Below, one piece after another: positions 50,348 to 57,962 of a stretch of DNA of 64,000 nucleotides (positions within the stretch are counted from its first letter, which is position 1; each line of letters opens with the position of its first letter). The DNA comes from Leifsonia aquatica H1aii (GTDB lineage Bacteria > Actinomycetota > Actinomycetes > Actinomycetales > Microbacteriaceae), in assembly GCF_000633535.1 (NCBI RefSeq), contig NZ_AYMR01000011.1, positions 248,001 through 312,000 of the forward strand, in the 5' to 3' direction. The translations under genes were made by a program, and so were the position numbers. The notes under the pieces were generated by a model. That model was given only the letters and a program-made list of their open reading frames with translations, was not told the origin of the DNA and ran no database searches.

Positions 50348-51356
50348 ACGCGTCCTCGTCTCCACGCTGGACGGTGATCACGCCGGTGGCCTCCAGGTCG
50401 CGGATCGCCCGCACGATCGCCGCACGGGCGTCCTCCACCTGCGACAGCCGCACCGGGCCGAGCATGCGGACCTCGTCCGCGAGCACCTCCCGGTTGCGCT
50501 CGGACAGGTTGGCCGTGATGGTCTCCTCGACCGCCGAGGGGGCGCCCTTCATCGCGACCGCGAGGATCGCGACGTCCACTCCGCGCAGCACCTGCTGCAC
50601 GTCGCGCGCCTCCAGGCGCACGATGTCCTCGAAGGTGAGCATGCGCGAGCGCACCTCCTCGGCGAGCTCCGGATCGCGCAGCTCCAGCGATTCCAGGAGC
50701 GCCTTCTCGGTGCTGGCGTCAGCCCGGTTGATGATGTCGACGAGCGGCTGCACCCCTCCGACGGCATCGCTCGCGGTACGCGCGGCGACGACGGCGCTCG
50801 CCCGCTGCTTCAGCGTGTCGGCGACCACGCGCACGGCATCGGGGCTGGGCGATCCCATGGTGGCGATCGAATGCGCGACCTCGGTCCTGGCCGCGTCGTC
50901 GAGCCCGCTCAACACCCGCGAGGCCTGGTCGGCACGCAGATGCGCCAGCACGAGGGCGCTGGTCTGCGGCAGCTCCCCCGCCAGCAGCATCTGCACCTGG
51001 CCGGGCTCCACGGCGTCGAGGAACTCGAACTGCTTGCCCGCCATGTTCGAGGCGACGCGGTTCATCACACCGGTCGCGCGTTCGGCGCCGAAGGACGCCT
51101 CCAGCAGCCCGACCGCGATGTCGCGGCCGCCGCGGGTCGAGACCGCTCCGCGGGTCGCCAGGTCGTGGAACTCGGTCATCGCCTTCTCGGCGACCCCTGG
51201 ATCCACCCGGCGCAGCCGCAGGATCTCCGCGGTGATCTCGTCGGCCTCCTCGTCGGAGAACTGCTTCATGACCTGGGCGGCGCGCTGCTGATCCATGTTC
51301 ATCAGCACGACGGCGACCTTCTGGGGGCCGGTGAGCGGCGTCTTGGCGTCGGTCAT
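50337..51356 (-). CDS. fliG: flagellar motor switch protein FliG, 339 aa
   Basis: N-terminal MS-ring-binding, middle and C-terminal torque domains all recognisable; the latter has M-L-T-F-E-D-I-V-R-L-E-A-R-D-V-Q-Q-V-L-R and M-G-x-G/E-T-I-T-A-N-L-S-E-R-N-R. Charged residues that meet MotA are retained. Four-base overlap with fliF. Confidence 0.96.
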   Translation of the reverse strand: MTDAKTPLTGPQKVAVVLMNMDQQRAAQVMKQFSDEEADEITAEILRLRRVDPGVAEKAMTEFHDLATRGAVSTRGGRDIAVGLLEASFGAERATGVMNRVASNMAGKQFEFLDAVEPGQVQMLLAGELPQTSALVLAHLRADQASRVLSGLDDAARTEVAHSIATMGSPSPDAVRVVADTLKQRASAVVAARTASDAVGGVQPLVDIINRADASTEKALLESLELRDPELAEEVRSRMLTFEDIVRLEARDVQQVLRGVDVAILAVAMKGAPSAVEETITANLSERNREVLADEVRMLGPVRLSQVEDARAAIVRAIRDLEATGVITVQRGDEDAYVE

Positions 51357-52939
51357 ACGCCCGCCCGATCATCCATGAGGCTGCGCAGGTACTCCGCGGT
51401 CTTCTGCGGGTCGCGCTCGGCGAGGGCCTCGATCTCGGAGCGGCGGCGCTCGGCCTCCAGCTCGGGGCTGTCCGGGTCCGGCGCGTCCAGCTGCATCGGC
51501 ACGGTGGGCGGCGCCTGCTCCAGCGGGATGGGGAACGGCGACGCCTCGAACGCCACCGACTCCTCCTCCAGCTCGCTCTGCTCCGCGGCGCGGCGTCGGC
51601 CGCGGCGCACCAGGGCGACGACGACGATCAGGGCGGCCACGATGGCCGCGGCGATGATGGACGTGCGGATGATGCCCGTCAGCTGGTCGGCCGCGGCGGC
51701 ATCCTTCGCTTCCTGCAGCGCCTTCGCGGCCTCGGTCGCGCCCGCCTTGCTGAAGGGCACCATCACCACACTGACGGAGTCGCCGCGCGTGGTGTCGATG
51801 CCGGCCGCGGCGTTGACCAGGTTGCGGACCTCGTTCTGGCTCACGCTGCCGACCGCATCGGAGTTGAGCGCGACCGAGACCGTCTGGCGCTTGATCGCAC
51901 CGGCGGGGATGGTGCGCTGCTCGGTGACCTTGTCGACCGCGTTGTCCTTGGTGGCGGACTCGGAGTTGAAGGTGCCGTTCCCGTTTGTACCGTTCGGGAC
52001 GGCGATGTTGTCGGGTCCGAGCACGCCGGCGGCGGTCCCGCCCGATCCGGTGTAGGTCTCCTTCTGCGTCGTCTCGCTGAGCGACGGCGCATTGGTCGGC
52101 GACGTGTACGACTCCTCGGTGCGCTGCGCGGACTCCTTGCTGACGTCGGCCGCGACGGCCACCGTGGCGTTGCCCGGGCCGACGACCTTGTCGAGCATGT
52201 CCTGCACCGCGCTCTTCACGCGGGCCTCGTAGTCGCCCGCCTGCTTGTCCGCTCCCCCGACGGCGCCCGTGCCGACGGCGCTGAGCACCGTGCCGTTCGC
52301 GTCGACGACGGCGACATCGGTCGGCTGCATGCCGGTCACCGCGGCGCTGGTCAGGTGGACGATCGCCTGCACCTGGTCCTGGCTCAGCGTGACGCCGTTC
52401 TGCGTCTCGACGAACACGGACGCGGTCGGGTCCTTCTTCTCGGAGACGAACACCGTCTCTTCCGGGATCGCCAGCCGCACCGACGCGGTCTTCACGCCCT
52501 TCATCGCCGAGATGGTGTTGGCGAGCTCGCCCTCCATCGCCCGCTTGTAGGTAACCGACTGCTGGAACTCCGACGAGGTGACACCCATCTTGTCCAGGAG
52601 CGAGTAGCCGCCGGTGGTCGACGACGGCAGCCCGGCGGAGGCCGCCTTCAGCCGCTCGTCGTAGACGCTCTGCTGCGGCACGAGGATGGTCGAGCCGCCG
52701 TCGGTCAGCTGGTACTGCACGCCGTCGGTGCGCAGCTGGTCCACGATCGCCGAGGCGTCGGACGACTGCAGGCCCGAGAACAGCGGGGTGTACGAGGGCT
52801 GGGACGCCCACATCGCGATGCCGGTGATCCCCAGGGCCAGGACGGCCACGCCGAGAATTGCGATGACCCGCTGGGCCAGCGAGAATCCGCGGATCGAGTC
52901 ACCGATCCGCCGGAAGAAGCCGGCGACCTGCTGAGGCAT
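51353..52939 (-). CDS. fliF: flagellar MS-ring protein FliF, 528 aa
   Basis: Two membrane segments (residues about 21-43 and 425-445) flank the periplasm-side ring-building domains (Y-T-P-L-F-S-G-L, Y-K-R-A-M-E-G-E-L-A-N-T-I, V-R-L-A-I-P-E-E). The acidic cytoplasmic tail binds FliG. Adjacent to fliE with one base overlap. Confidence 0.95.
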   Translation of the reverse strand: MPQQVAGFFRRIGDSIRGFSLAQRVIAILGVAVLALGITGIAMWASQPSYTPLFSGLQSSDASAIVDQLRTDGVQYQLTDGGSTILVPQQSVYDERLKAASAGLPSSTTGGYSLLDKMGVTSSEFQQSVTYKRAMEGELANTISAMKGVKTASVRLAIPEETVFVSEKKDPTASVFVETQNGVTLSQDQVQAIVHLTSAAVTGMQPTDVAVVDANGTVLSAVGTGAVGGADKQAGDYEARVKSAVQDMLDKVVGPGNATVAVAADVSKESAQRTEESYTSPTNAPSLSETTQKETYTGSGGTAAGVLGPDNIAVPNGTNGNGTFNSESATKDNAVDKVTEQRTIPAGAIKRQTVSVALNSDAVGSVSQNEVRNLVNAAAGIDTTRGDSVSVVMVPFSKAGATEAAKALQEAKDAAAADQLTGIIRTSIIAAAIVAALIVVVALVRRGRRRAAEQSELEEESVAFEASPFPIPLEQAPPTVPMQLDAPDPDSPELEAERRRSEIEALAERDPQKTAEYLRSLMDDRAGV

Positions 52940-53262
52940 CAGGCCTGCATCCGCATGATCTCGTTGAACGCATCGACGGCCTTGTTGCGCACGCCGGCGA
53001 CGAGTTCGAGGGTCACCTGGGCGCGGGTGGAGGCGAGGGTGGCGTCATGGATGTCGTCGAGGTTGCCGGTCACGGCCTGGATCGCCAGCTTGTCGCTCGT
53101 GCCCTGCAGCTGCTGGAGGTTGTCGATGGCACCGCTGAGGGCGTTCCCGAAGGCCGCTCCCCCGGTCCCGGTCGTGCCGGCGGCGGCTTGCGCCGAGGTG
53201 GTGGCGTCGATCGAGCCGAGGCCGGAGACGGCGCCGATTCCGTTGATGGGGGTCGGGGGCAT
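52939..53262 (-). CDS. fliE: flagellar hook-basal body protein FliE, 107 aa
   Basis: Short helical protein ending with the FliE motif (D-I-H-D-A-T-L-A-S-T-R-A-Q-V-T-L-E-L-V-A-G-V-R-N-K and A-F-N-E-I-M-R-M-Q) that joins MS ring and rod. One-base overlaps at both ends. Confidence 0.93.
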   Translation of the reverse strand: MPPTPINGIGAVSGLGSIDATTSAQAAAGTTGTGGAAFGNALSGAIDNLQQLQGTSDKLAIQAVTGNLDDIHDATLASTRAQVTLELVAGVRNKAVDAFNEIMRMQA

Positions 53263-53654
53263 CAGTTCTTTCCGATCTGCAGAGCGGCCTGGTAGGTCTC
53301 CTTGGCACGGTCGACCACGGCGGCGTTCGCCTGATATCCGCGCTGGGCCATGATGAGCGCGCCCATCTGCTCGGAGAGGTCGATGTCGGGGTACCTGACG
53401 TATCCCTCGGCGTCGGCGACGGGGTTGTCGGGCTCGTAGACCATGCGGCCTTCAGCACTGCCGTACGCGGCACCGGCCACGTACGCGCCCGAGACGCCCT
53501 GCCCCTCCTGGGCCACCACGTAGCGTGCCTGGAATGCCGCTCCATCGGTCGGCTTGGCCGTGTTGATGTTGGCCAGGTTGTCCGAGACGGCGTCCAGCCA
53601 CTTGCGGTGCAGGGTGAGACCCGTGCCCGCGATCCCGATCGCGTCGAATGTCAT
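53262..53654 (-). CDS. flgC: flagellar rod protein FlgC, 130 aa
   Basis: Typical proximal-rod ends: G-I-A-G-T-G-L-T-L-H-R-K-W-L-D-A-V-S-D-N-L-A-N-I-N and Y-P-D-I-D-L-S-E-Q-M, Q-R-G-Y-Q-A-N-A-A-V. Follows flgB by 14 bases. Confidence 0.95.
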   Translation of the reverse strand: MTFDAIGIAGTGLTLHRKWLDAVSDNLANINTAKPTDGAAFQARYVVAQEGQGVSGAYVAGAAYGSAEGRMVYEPDNPVADAEGYVRYPDIDLSEQMGALIMAQRGYQANAAVVDRAKETYQAALQIGKN

Positions 53655-53668
53655 CGCCGGTGCTCCTG

Positions 53669-54010
53669 TCAGTTCGTCCGCAGGGCGGAACGGATCGCCG
53701 TGAACGTGCCGCCGGCCGCCTGCGAGGCGAACTGGAACCGCAACACGGTGTCCACATTGGAGAGGGTCTCGGTATCGAGGTTCACGTTGTTGCCGTCGAG
53801 ACGGGTCGGCTCGAGAGAACGCGCCGTGGTCGCGGTGGTATGACCGTCATGGTCCGCGACAGAACGCGCGAGGGCGTCTTCGAACGACACGCGCTCGGCC
53901 GTGTAGCCGGGCGTGTTGACATTGGCGATGTTGTTGGCGATCGCCCGCTGACGCGCGGCGAGGCCGTCGAGGGCGCTCGCGAGGGCGGCACTGGTCACGG
54001 ATTCGAGCAC
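53669..54010 (-). CDS. flgB: flagellar rod protein FlgB, 113 aa
   Basis: Rod motif A-L-D-G-L-A-A-R-Q-R-A-I-A-N-N-I-A-N-V-N-T-P-G-Y near residue 10-33 and a C-terminal helix. GTG at 54010 preceded by GGAG; the GTG at 54040 is an alternative. First gene of a 12-gene operon (flgB, flgC, fliE, fliF, fliG, fliH, fliI, fliJ, NlpC/P60, fliK, flgD, flgE), controlled by the sigma-28-type promoter at 54082-54109. Confidence 0.92.
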   Translation of the reverse strand: MLESVTSAALASALDGLAARQRAIANNIANVNTPGYTAERVSFEDALARSVADHDGHTTATTARSLEPTRLDGNNVNLDTETLSNVDTVLRFQFASQAAGGTFTAIRSALRTN

Positions 54011-54081
54011 AACGGCACTCCATCGAGGTCTGGTCGGCACATCCGTGGCCTGGTCGTCGAGCGATCCGTGCTCAGCGTGCT

Positions 54082-54109
54082 CTATCGGCCGGTCTCAGCG
54101 GCCCGTTAG
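54082..54109 (-). promoter_or_regulatory. sigma-28-type promoter of the flgB operon
   Basis: Minus strand CTAACG (54109-54104), 14 bases, GCCGATAG (54089-54082), 72 bases before the flgB start. Confidence 0.85.
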
Positions 54110-54113
54110 CAAT

Positions 54114-54393
54114 GTGTCCACGACTTCCCCACACCCTGAGGATCGACGTGTGGAAAGTGTGGATTTCCGACCCCGAAAAGAGGTATACCCACAGAGTCAT
54201 CCACAGCTCCACCGGGGGTGTGAATTACAGCACTGTTGTTTCGAAGAGGTGTTCGATCAGCTAGATCTTTGAGCATTTTTGCTGATCAAGCTGCATTTCA
54301 GTTTCCTGAGTGCCCTGAGCGTCCACACATCCCGCGCGTGTCCTCCACACTTTTCGCACCTCCATCCACCAGTTCTCCCCAGAGTTATCCACA
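54114..54393. other. cluster of nine DnaA-box-like 9-mers with AT-rich core
   Basis: Nine 9-mers with the core TCCACA or close: GTGTCCACG (54114), TTCCCCACA (54125), CTTTCCACA on minus (54149-54157), AAATCCACA on minus (54158-54166), ATACCCACA (54185), TCATCCACA (54197), GCGTCCACA (54319), TCCTCCACA (54341) and the perfect TTATCCACA (54385-54393). Between the two groups lies a 90-bp stretch (54221-54310) of 41% GC by hand count, far below the ~70% around it. This is the organisation of a replication origin (boxes plus unwinding element) or a DnaA titration/reactivation site; no dnaA or dnaN gene is near. Confidence 0.55.
54255..54287. repeat. 7-bp inverted repeat in the AT-rich core
   Basis: GATCAGC (54255-54261) and GCTGATC (54281-54287), separated by 19 bases with a TTTTT run, inside the AT-rich part of the DnaA-box cluster. 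Confidence 0.5.
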
Positions 54394-54434
54394 GGTGGAG
54401 AAGTCGCGCCGGGCGCGTCGCGGTGGAATCACCC

Positions 54435-54455
54435 GTTCACCCCCGCGCGGTGAAC
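54435..54455. promoter_or_regulatory. GTTCACC-N7-GGTGAAC inverted repeat
   Basis: Perfect 7-bp arms at 54435-54441 and 54449-54455. A further CTGAAC lies at 54461-54466, exactly 11 bases after the GTGAAC core, so the site also imitates a PHO-type direct repeat. Its gene target is unclear: it is about 440 bases before flgB. Confidence 0.4.
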
Positions 54456-54531
54456 GCCCCCTGAACGCGCGATGGCCGGCTCTGACACGCCCGGGATGCG
54501 TCCGACGCCGCCCGGAGGGCACTAGGACCGA

Positions 54532-54547
54532 CTGCTCATCTGAGCAG
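54532..54547 (-). terminator. small hairpin after the fliD-fliS-chaperone operon
   Basis: CTGCTCA (54532-54538) and TGAGCAG (54541-54547) with a 2-nt centre, 16 bases downstream of the stop at 54563 on the minus strand. Confidence 0.4.
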
Positions 54548-54562
54548 ATGCCGTCGTTCTGA

Positions 54563-54946
54563 TCAGCCGAGCAGGTCGAAGTAGACCGGTCGCGGACCCT
54601 GCTCGGTGCGCGGCACCGCCTTCACCGCGGCGAGGTGGCGGGCCGTCGTCTGACGGACGTCTTCGAGGTAGCGGATCGTGTGCGCCTGCGCCTCCAGGAG
54701 CCTCGTCGCGCGGTCGTGCAGCTCAGGCGGGATCGGCCCGAGCGCGATCGGCGGTCGCCACGGCACGGGTTCCTCCTGGGCGAGCGCACCGTGGAGATCG
54801 TTCTCCATCCGCTCCAGGGCCGCGGTCCACGGGCCGAGGACGTCAGGCGTGAGGACATCGGGCCCGAAGACATCGGGCGCCGTCGCGTCGGGCGCGGGAG
54901 GCTGCGGCCCGTCGCCCTGAGAAGCGGGCAGCTCCTCAGGCGACAC
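54563..54946 (-). CDS. putative flagellar chaperone (FliT/FlgN-like position), 127 aa
   Basis: Residues 1-40 are Pro/Asp-rich with repeated D-V-[FL]-[GT]-P elements; residues about 55-115 form a likely helical hairpin (L-E-R-M-E-N-D-L-H-G-A-L and R-A-T-R-L-L-E-A-Q-A-H-T-I-R-Y-L-E-D-V). It is encoded right after fliS, the place of FliT in other bacteria. The GTG at 54946 overlaps the fliS stop by 11 bases and has GGAG upstream; longer in-frame versions overlap fliS heavily. Function by position only. Confidence 0.6.
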   Translation of the reverse strand: MSPEELPASQGDGPQPPAPDATAPDVFGPDVLTPDVLGPWTAALERMENDLHGALAQEEPVPWRPPIALGPIPPELHDRATRLLEAQAHTIRYLEDVRQTTARHLAAVKAVPRTEQGPRPVYFDLLG

Positions 54947-55364
54947 CGAGGTCGCTCCCCGTCGCACCGGCGCCTGTCGCCGGGATGGCCGCGGCGGCCT
55001 CGTGCCAGGCCTGGCGGAGCGGTTCGACGAGCTCGATCGCCTCGCGCACCTTGGTGGCATCGCGCTCCACCGTCACGTCGACGATCAGCTCGGCCAGATA
55101 CGTGTAGAGCTGGAGGAGTCCGTCGGCGCCGTTCCACAGGTCGACGCGGAGACTCGAGGCCAGTTCGGCGACGATCTGATCGGCGTGCCGCAGGTTCTCC
55201 CAGGCGATCGGCCAGTTGTCGACGGTCAATGCCGTCTCGGCCCGGGTCAGGTCGAGCACCAGTCTGTCGTAGAGCATGGTCAGGAGGCGGGCGGGGCTCG
55301 CCGAGAGCACGCTGTCCCTGTTGTACGCGGAGAGCTTCGCTGCTGCGGAGTTCAGGACGGTCAT
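54936..55364 (-). CDS. fliS: flagellin chaperone FliS, 142 aa
   Basis: Four-helix FliS bundle: K-L-S-A-Y-N-R-D-S-V-L-S-A-S-P-A-R-L-L-T-M-L-Y-D-R-L near the start and Y-T-Y-L-A-E-L-I. It binds flagellin C-termini and carries them to FlhA. ATG at 55364 overlaps the fliD stop. Confidence 0.93.
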   Translation of the reverse strand: MTVLNSAAAKLSAYNRDSVLSASPARLLTMLYDRLVLDLTRAETALTVDNWPIAWENLRHADQIVAELASSLRVDLWNGADGLLQLYTYLAELIVDVTVERDATKVREAIELVEPLRQAWHEAAAAIPATGAGATGSDLGVA

Positions 55365-56746
55365 GACGAGCTCGACGAGAGGGAGGACAGCTGGCCGGAC
55401 AGCCAGTTGGACTGCGATTGCAGCTTCTGCAGCTGCACCTCGAGGTTCGCGTAGGTCTTCTCGAGGCTGGTGCGTCGATCGGCGAGACGTGTGTCCCAGT
55501 CGTCGATCTGGGTACTGAGGCTCTTCACGGTCGACTGCTCGCCCGTGATCTTGGTGGTGATCGAGCCGTCGTACTTGTCGCTGGCCGCCTTCGCCACATC
55601 GGCGACCCGCTGGGCGAGGGCGGCGACCGCGGCCTTGGTCTTCTCGGGATCCTTGACGAGGGCGGCGGAGAACTTCTCCGCGTCGAAGGTCAGGTTCCCG
55701 TCGCTCGTGATCGAGATCCCGTAGGCCGAGGGGGAGATGCCGTCGATCGGCGCGGAAGCGGCGTCGAGCAGCTTCTGGTTCGCGTCCCGGACCGTCGAGT
55801 CGCCGGTGAAGGTGCCCGCGGTGACGACGGTGCCGCCTGCGCTGTTGGTGGTCGTGCTGACGGCCTGCTTGGTCGCGATGTAGGCGAAGATGTCGTTCAG
55901 GCTGGTGACCAGGGCGTTCGCGACATCGGAGACGGCCTTGTCGTCCCGGGCGATGCTCAGCGTGACGGGCGTGGTCGAGGCCGCGCTCACCGTCACGGTG
56001 ACGCCCGGCAGCACGTCGGCGAAGGTGTTGGTGGACGATGTGACCGACTGCGCGGCGCCCGTGCCGCTCCACAGGGTGATCTGCGCGTCCTGGGCCTGGC
56101 GCACCTGGGCCGCACCCGGCTCGCTGAGCAGGTTGGTCGCCGTGCCGGCGCCGACGTCGGCGGTGGAGCCGCGGTAGGCGGTGAACGTCCCCTCGGCGCC
56201 ACTCTTGGTGGAGCTGAGCTGCAGACGGTAGACCTTCTCGCCGGTGGCGGGGTCGAGTCCGGCCGCGACCTGGGTGGCGGTGACGCCGACCCCGGCCTTG
56301 TTGATCGCCGCGGCGACATCCGCCAGCGACGAGCTGGCCGCCGTGACCTGCTTCATCGTGCCGTCGGCGGCGACGAACGTGAGCACGGGCGGCTGGTCCG
56401 GCCACTGGGTGAGCGGACCGGTGACCGTCACCTGCGACTGCGCGAGCTTGTCCACCGTGAAGTCGATGGTTCCGTCGACGGCACCGGGACCGGCCGTCGC
56501 GGTGACCGCGGTGGAGCTGGAGGTGGCGGTGTGCAGGTCGCTCGTGGCCGGCTTGGCCGTCTTCGCGGCGAGCTCGGCGAGGGCCGACACCTTGGTGTTC
56601 AGGCCCTGCATCGCCGTGATGTAGGTGGTGGAGCTGGTGACCTTGTTCTTCAGCAGCGTCTGCGGAACGGCCTCCGCCTGCATGAGCTGGTTGATCAGAT
56701 CAGTGGTCTTCAGACCGCTGATGAGACCGTCGATGGCCAATCCCAT
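55361..56746 (-). CDS. fliD: flagellar filament cap protein FliD, 461 aa
   Basis: N-terminal FliD domain (I-D-G-L-I-S-G-L-K-T-T-D-L-I-N-Q-L-M-Q-A-E) and C-terminal coiled-coil domain (W-D-T-R-L-A-D-R-R-T-S-L-E-K-T-Y-A-N-L-E). The middle D2/D3 part is Thr/Ala/Val-rich. No sigma-28 motif is seen in the leader, so it may be transcribed by readthrough of fliC, despite a hairpin between them. Confidence 0.94.
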   Translation of the reverse strand: MGLAIDGLISGLKTTDLINQLMQAEAVPQTLLKNKVTSSTTYITAMQGLNTKVSALAELAAKTAKPATSDLHTATSSSTAVTATAGPGAVDGTIDFTVDKLAQSQVTVTGPLTQWPDQPPVLTFVAADGTMKQVTAASSSLADVAAAINKAGVGVTATQVAAGLDPATGEKVYRLQLSSTKSGAEGTFTAYRGSTADVGAGTATNLLSEPGAAQVRQAQDAQITLWSGTGAAQSVTSSTNTFADVLPGVTVTVSAASTTPVTLSIARDDKAVSDVANALVTSLNDIFAYIATKQAVSTTTNSAGGTVVTAGTFTGDSTVRDANQKLLDAASAPIDGISPSAYGISITSDGNLTFDAEKFSAALVKDPEKTKAAVAALAQRVADVAKAASDKYDGSITTKITGEQSTVKSLSTQIDDWDTRLADRRTSLEKTYANLEVQLQKLQSQSNWLSGQLSSLSSSSS

Positions 56747-56834
56747 CGGTGCTCCCTCCCTGTGGGTGGTGGTGGCTGGTGCTGCTGCGCTGCTAGTGCT
56801 GCTGGTGGTGCTGGTCGTTCAGGTGGTGCGGAGC

Positions 56835-56875
56835 GGTGGCCGGGATGCGCTTTGGGGCGACACATCCCGGCCACC
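56835..56875 (-). terminator. hairpin terminator after fliC
   Basis: Perfect 13-bp stem, GGTGGCCGGGATG (56835-56847) with CATCCCGGCCACC (56863-56875), between fliC and fliD on the minus strand. Confidence 0.7.
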
Positions 56876-56956
56876 GTTCACTGCGGCTCGTTCGCTGGGG
56901 TCAGCGGATGAGCGGATCAGGTGCAGAACGCGGCTGGCGACCGCGCCCGGACCGGA

Positions 56957-57790
56957 CTAGCGGAGCAGCTGCAGAACGCCCTGACCGGACTGGTTGGCCT
57001 GGGCGAGCATCGCGGTGCCGGCCTGCGACAGGATGTTGGAGCGGGTGTACTTCACCATCTCCTCCGCCATGTCCGTGTCGGTGATGCGCGACGACGCAGC
57101 CGACAGGTTCTCCTTGGAGACGTTGAGGCTGCGGATGGTGCTCTCGAAGCGGTTCTGCACGGCACCGAGGCTCGCACGCGCGGTCGACACGTTCTTGATC
57201 TGCGTGTCCAGAGCCGTGATCGACGTCAGGGCGTTGGCCGCCGAGTCGAACGTCAGGGTACCGACCGCCGTGGCGACGGTGGCGACGTTGGCGCCGGACA
57301 GGTCGACCGCGATCTGGTCGTTGGCCGCGACATCGCCGGCGCCGACCTGGAAGGTCAGCGAGGCGTTGGAGCCGTCGAGCAGCTTGATGCCGTTGAAGTT
57401 GGCGCTGCCCGAGATGCGGGTGAGCTCGCTGGTCAGCTGGTCGACCTCGGTCTTGATGGCGGCGCGCGAGTCGGCGTTGTTCGAGTCGCTGCCGGCCTGG
57501 ACGGCCAGGTCGCGCACGCGCTGCAGGATCGAGTGGACTTCGGTCAGCTGGCCTTCAGCGGTCTGCACGACGCTGATGCCGTCCTGAGCGTTGCGGGCGG
57601 CGACGGTGAGACCGCCGACCTGCGACTTCAGGCCCTGCGAGATGGCCAGGCCCGCCGCGTCGTCCGCCGCACGGTTGATGCGGAGGCCGCTGGACAGCTT
57701 CTCGAGCGACTTCGAGAGGTCGCTCTGCGTGTTGTTCAGGTTGCGGTAGGCGTTGTTGGCCGCGATGTTGGTGTTGATCTGCATACCCAT
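56957..57790 (-). CDS. fliC: flagellin FliC, 277 aa
   Basis: Conserved D0/D1 ends (I-N-T-N-I-A-A-N-N-A-Y-R-N-L; L-S-S-G-L-R-I-N-R-A-A-D-D-A-A-G; S-R-I-T-D-T-D-M-A-E-E-M; A-N-Q-S-G-Q-G-V-L-Q-L-L-R) with a very short variable middle, so a minimal flagellin of ~28 kDa. ATG 57790 with GGAGG. Its leader contains two CsrA-type motifs and a sigma-28 promoter at 57852-57879. FliW and CsrA genes are in the same island. Confidence 0.96.
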   Translation of the reverse strand: MGMQINTNIAANNAYRNLNNTQSDLSKSLEKLSSGLRINRAADDAAGLAISQGLKSQVGGLTVAARNAQDGISVVQTAEGQLTEVHSILQRVRDLAVQAGSDSNNADSRAAIKTEVDQLTSELTRISGSANFNGIKLLDGSNASLTFQVGAGDVAANDQIAVDLSGANVATVATAVGTLTFDSAANALTSITALDTQIKNVSTARASLGAVQNRFESTIRSLNVSKENLSAASSRITDTDMAEEMVKYTRSNILSQAGTAMLAQANQSGQGVLQLLR

Positions 57791-57799
57791 GATGTTTCC

Positions 57800-57836
57800 T
57801 CCATGATCTGGGCTGGATGTTTCGCGGTCCGTCCAT
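57800..57836 (-). promoter_or_regulatory. two ANGGA motifs (candidate CsrA sites) in the fliC leader
   Basis: On the minus strand ATGGA occurs at 57836-57832 (in ATGGACGGACC) and at 57804-57800 (in ATGGAGGAAAC), the second overlapping the ribosome binding site. Two GGA sites, one at the Shine-Dalgarno, is the arrangement used by CsrA on flagellin leaders. Confidence 0.5.
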
Positions 57837-57851
57837 GGCCCGCATCCCCCT

Positions 57852-57879
57852 CTATCGACCGCCCGCCCGCTCCCGTTAG
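57852..57879 (-). promoter_or_regulatory. sigma-28-type promoter of fliC
   Basis: Minus strand CTAACG (57879-57874), 14 bases, GTCGATAG (57859-57852), 62 bases before the fliC start. Confidence 0.83.
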
Positions 57880-57927
57880 GCACCCGCCGCATTCGGCGAG
57901 GCGGCGAGAAGTGCACGCGGAAACGGC

Positions 57928-57952
57928 GAGACGGCGGACGATCCGCCGTCTC
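57928..57952 (-). terminator. hairpin terminator of fliA
   Basis: Arms GAGACGGCGGA (57928-57938) and TCCGCCGTCTC (57942-57952), 11-bp perfect stem, just after the fliA stop at 57963. Confidence 0.7.
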
Positions 57953-57962
57953 GGTTCAGCGC

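Noticed and set aside
54450-54466. GTGAAC and CTGAAC 11 bases apart, a third possible PHO box
   Set aside because: No gene start lies at a suitable distance in the right direction and it overlaps a GTTCACC/GGTGAAC inverted repeat that explains half of it. Kept only as an inverted repeat.
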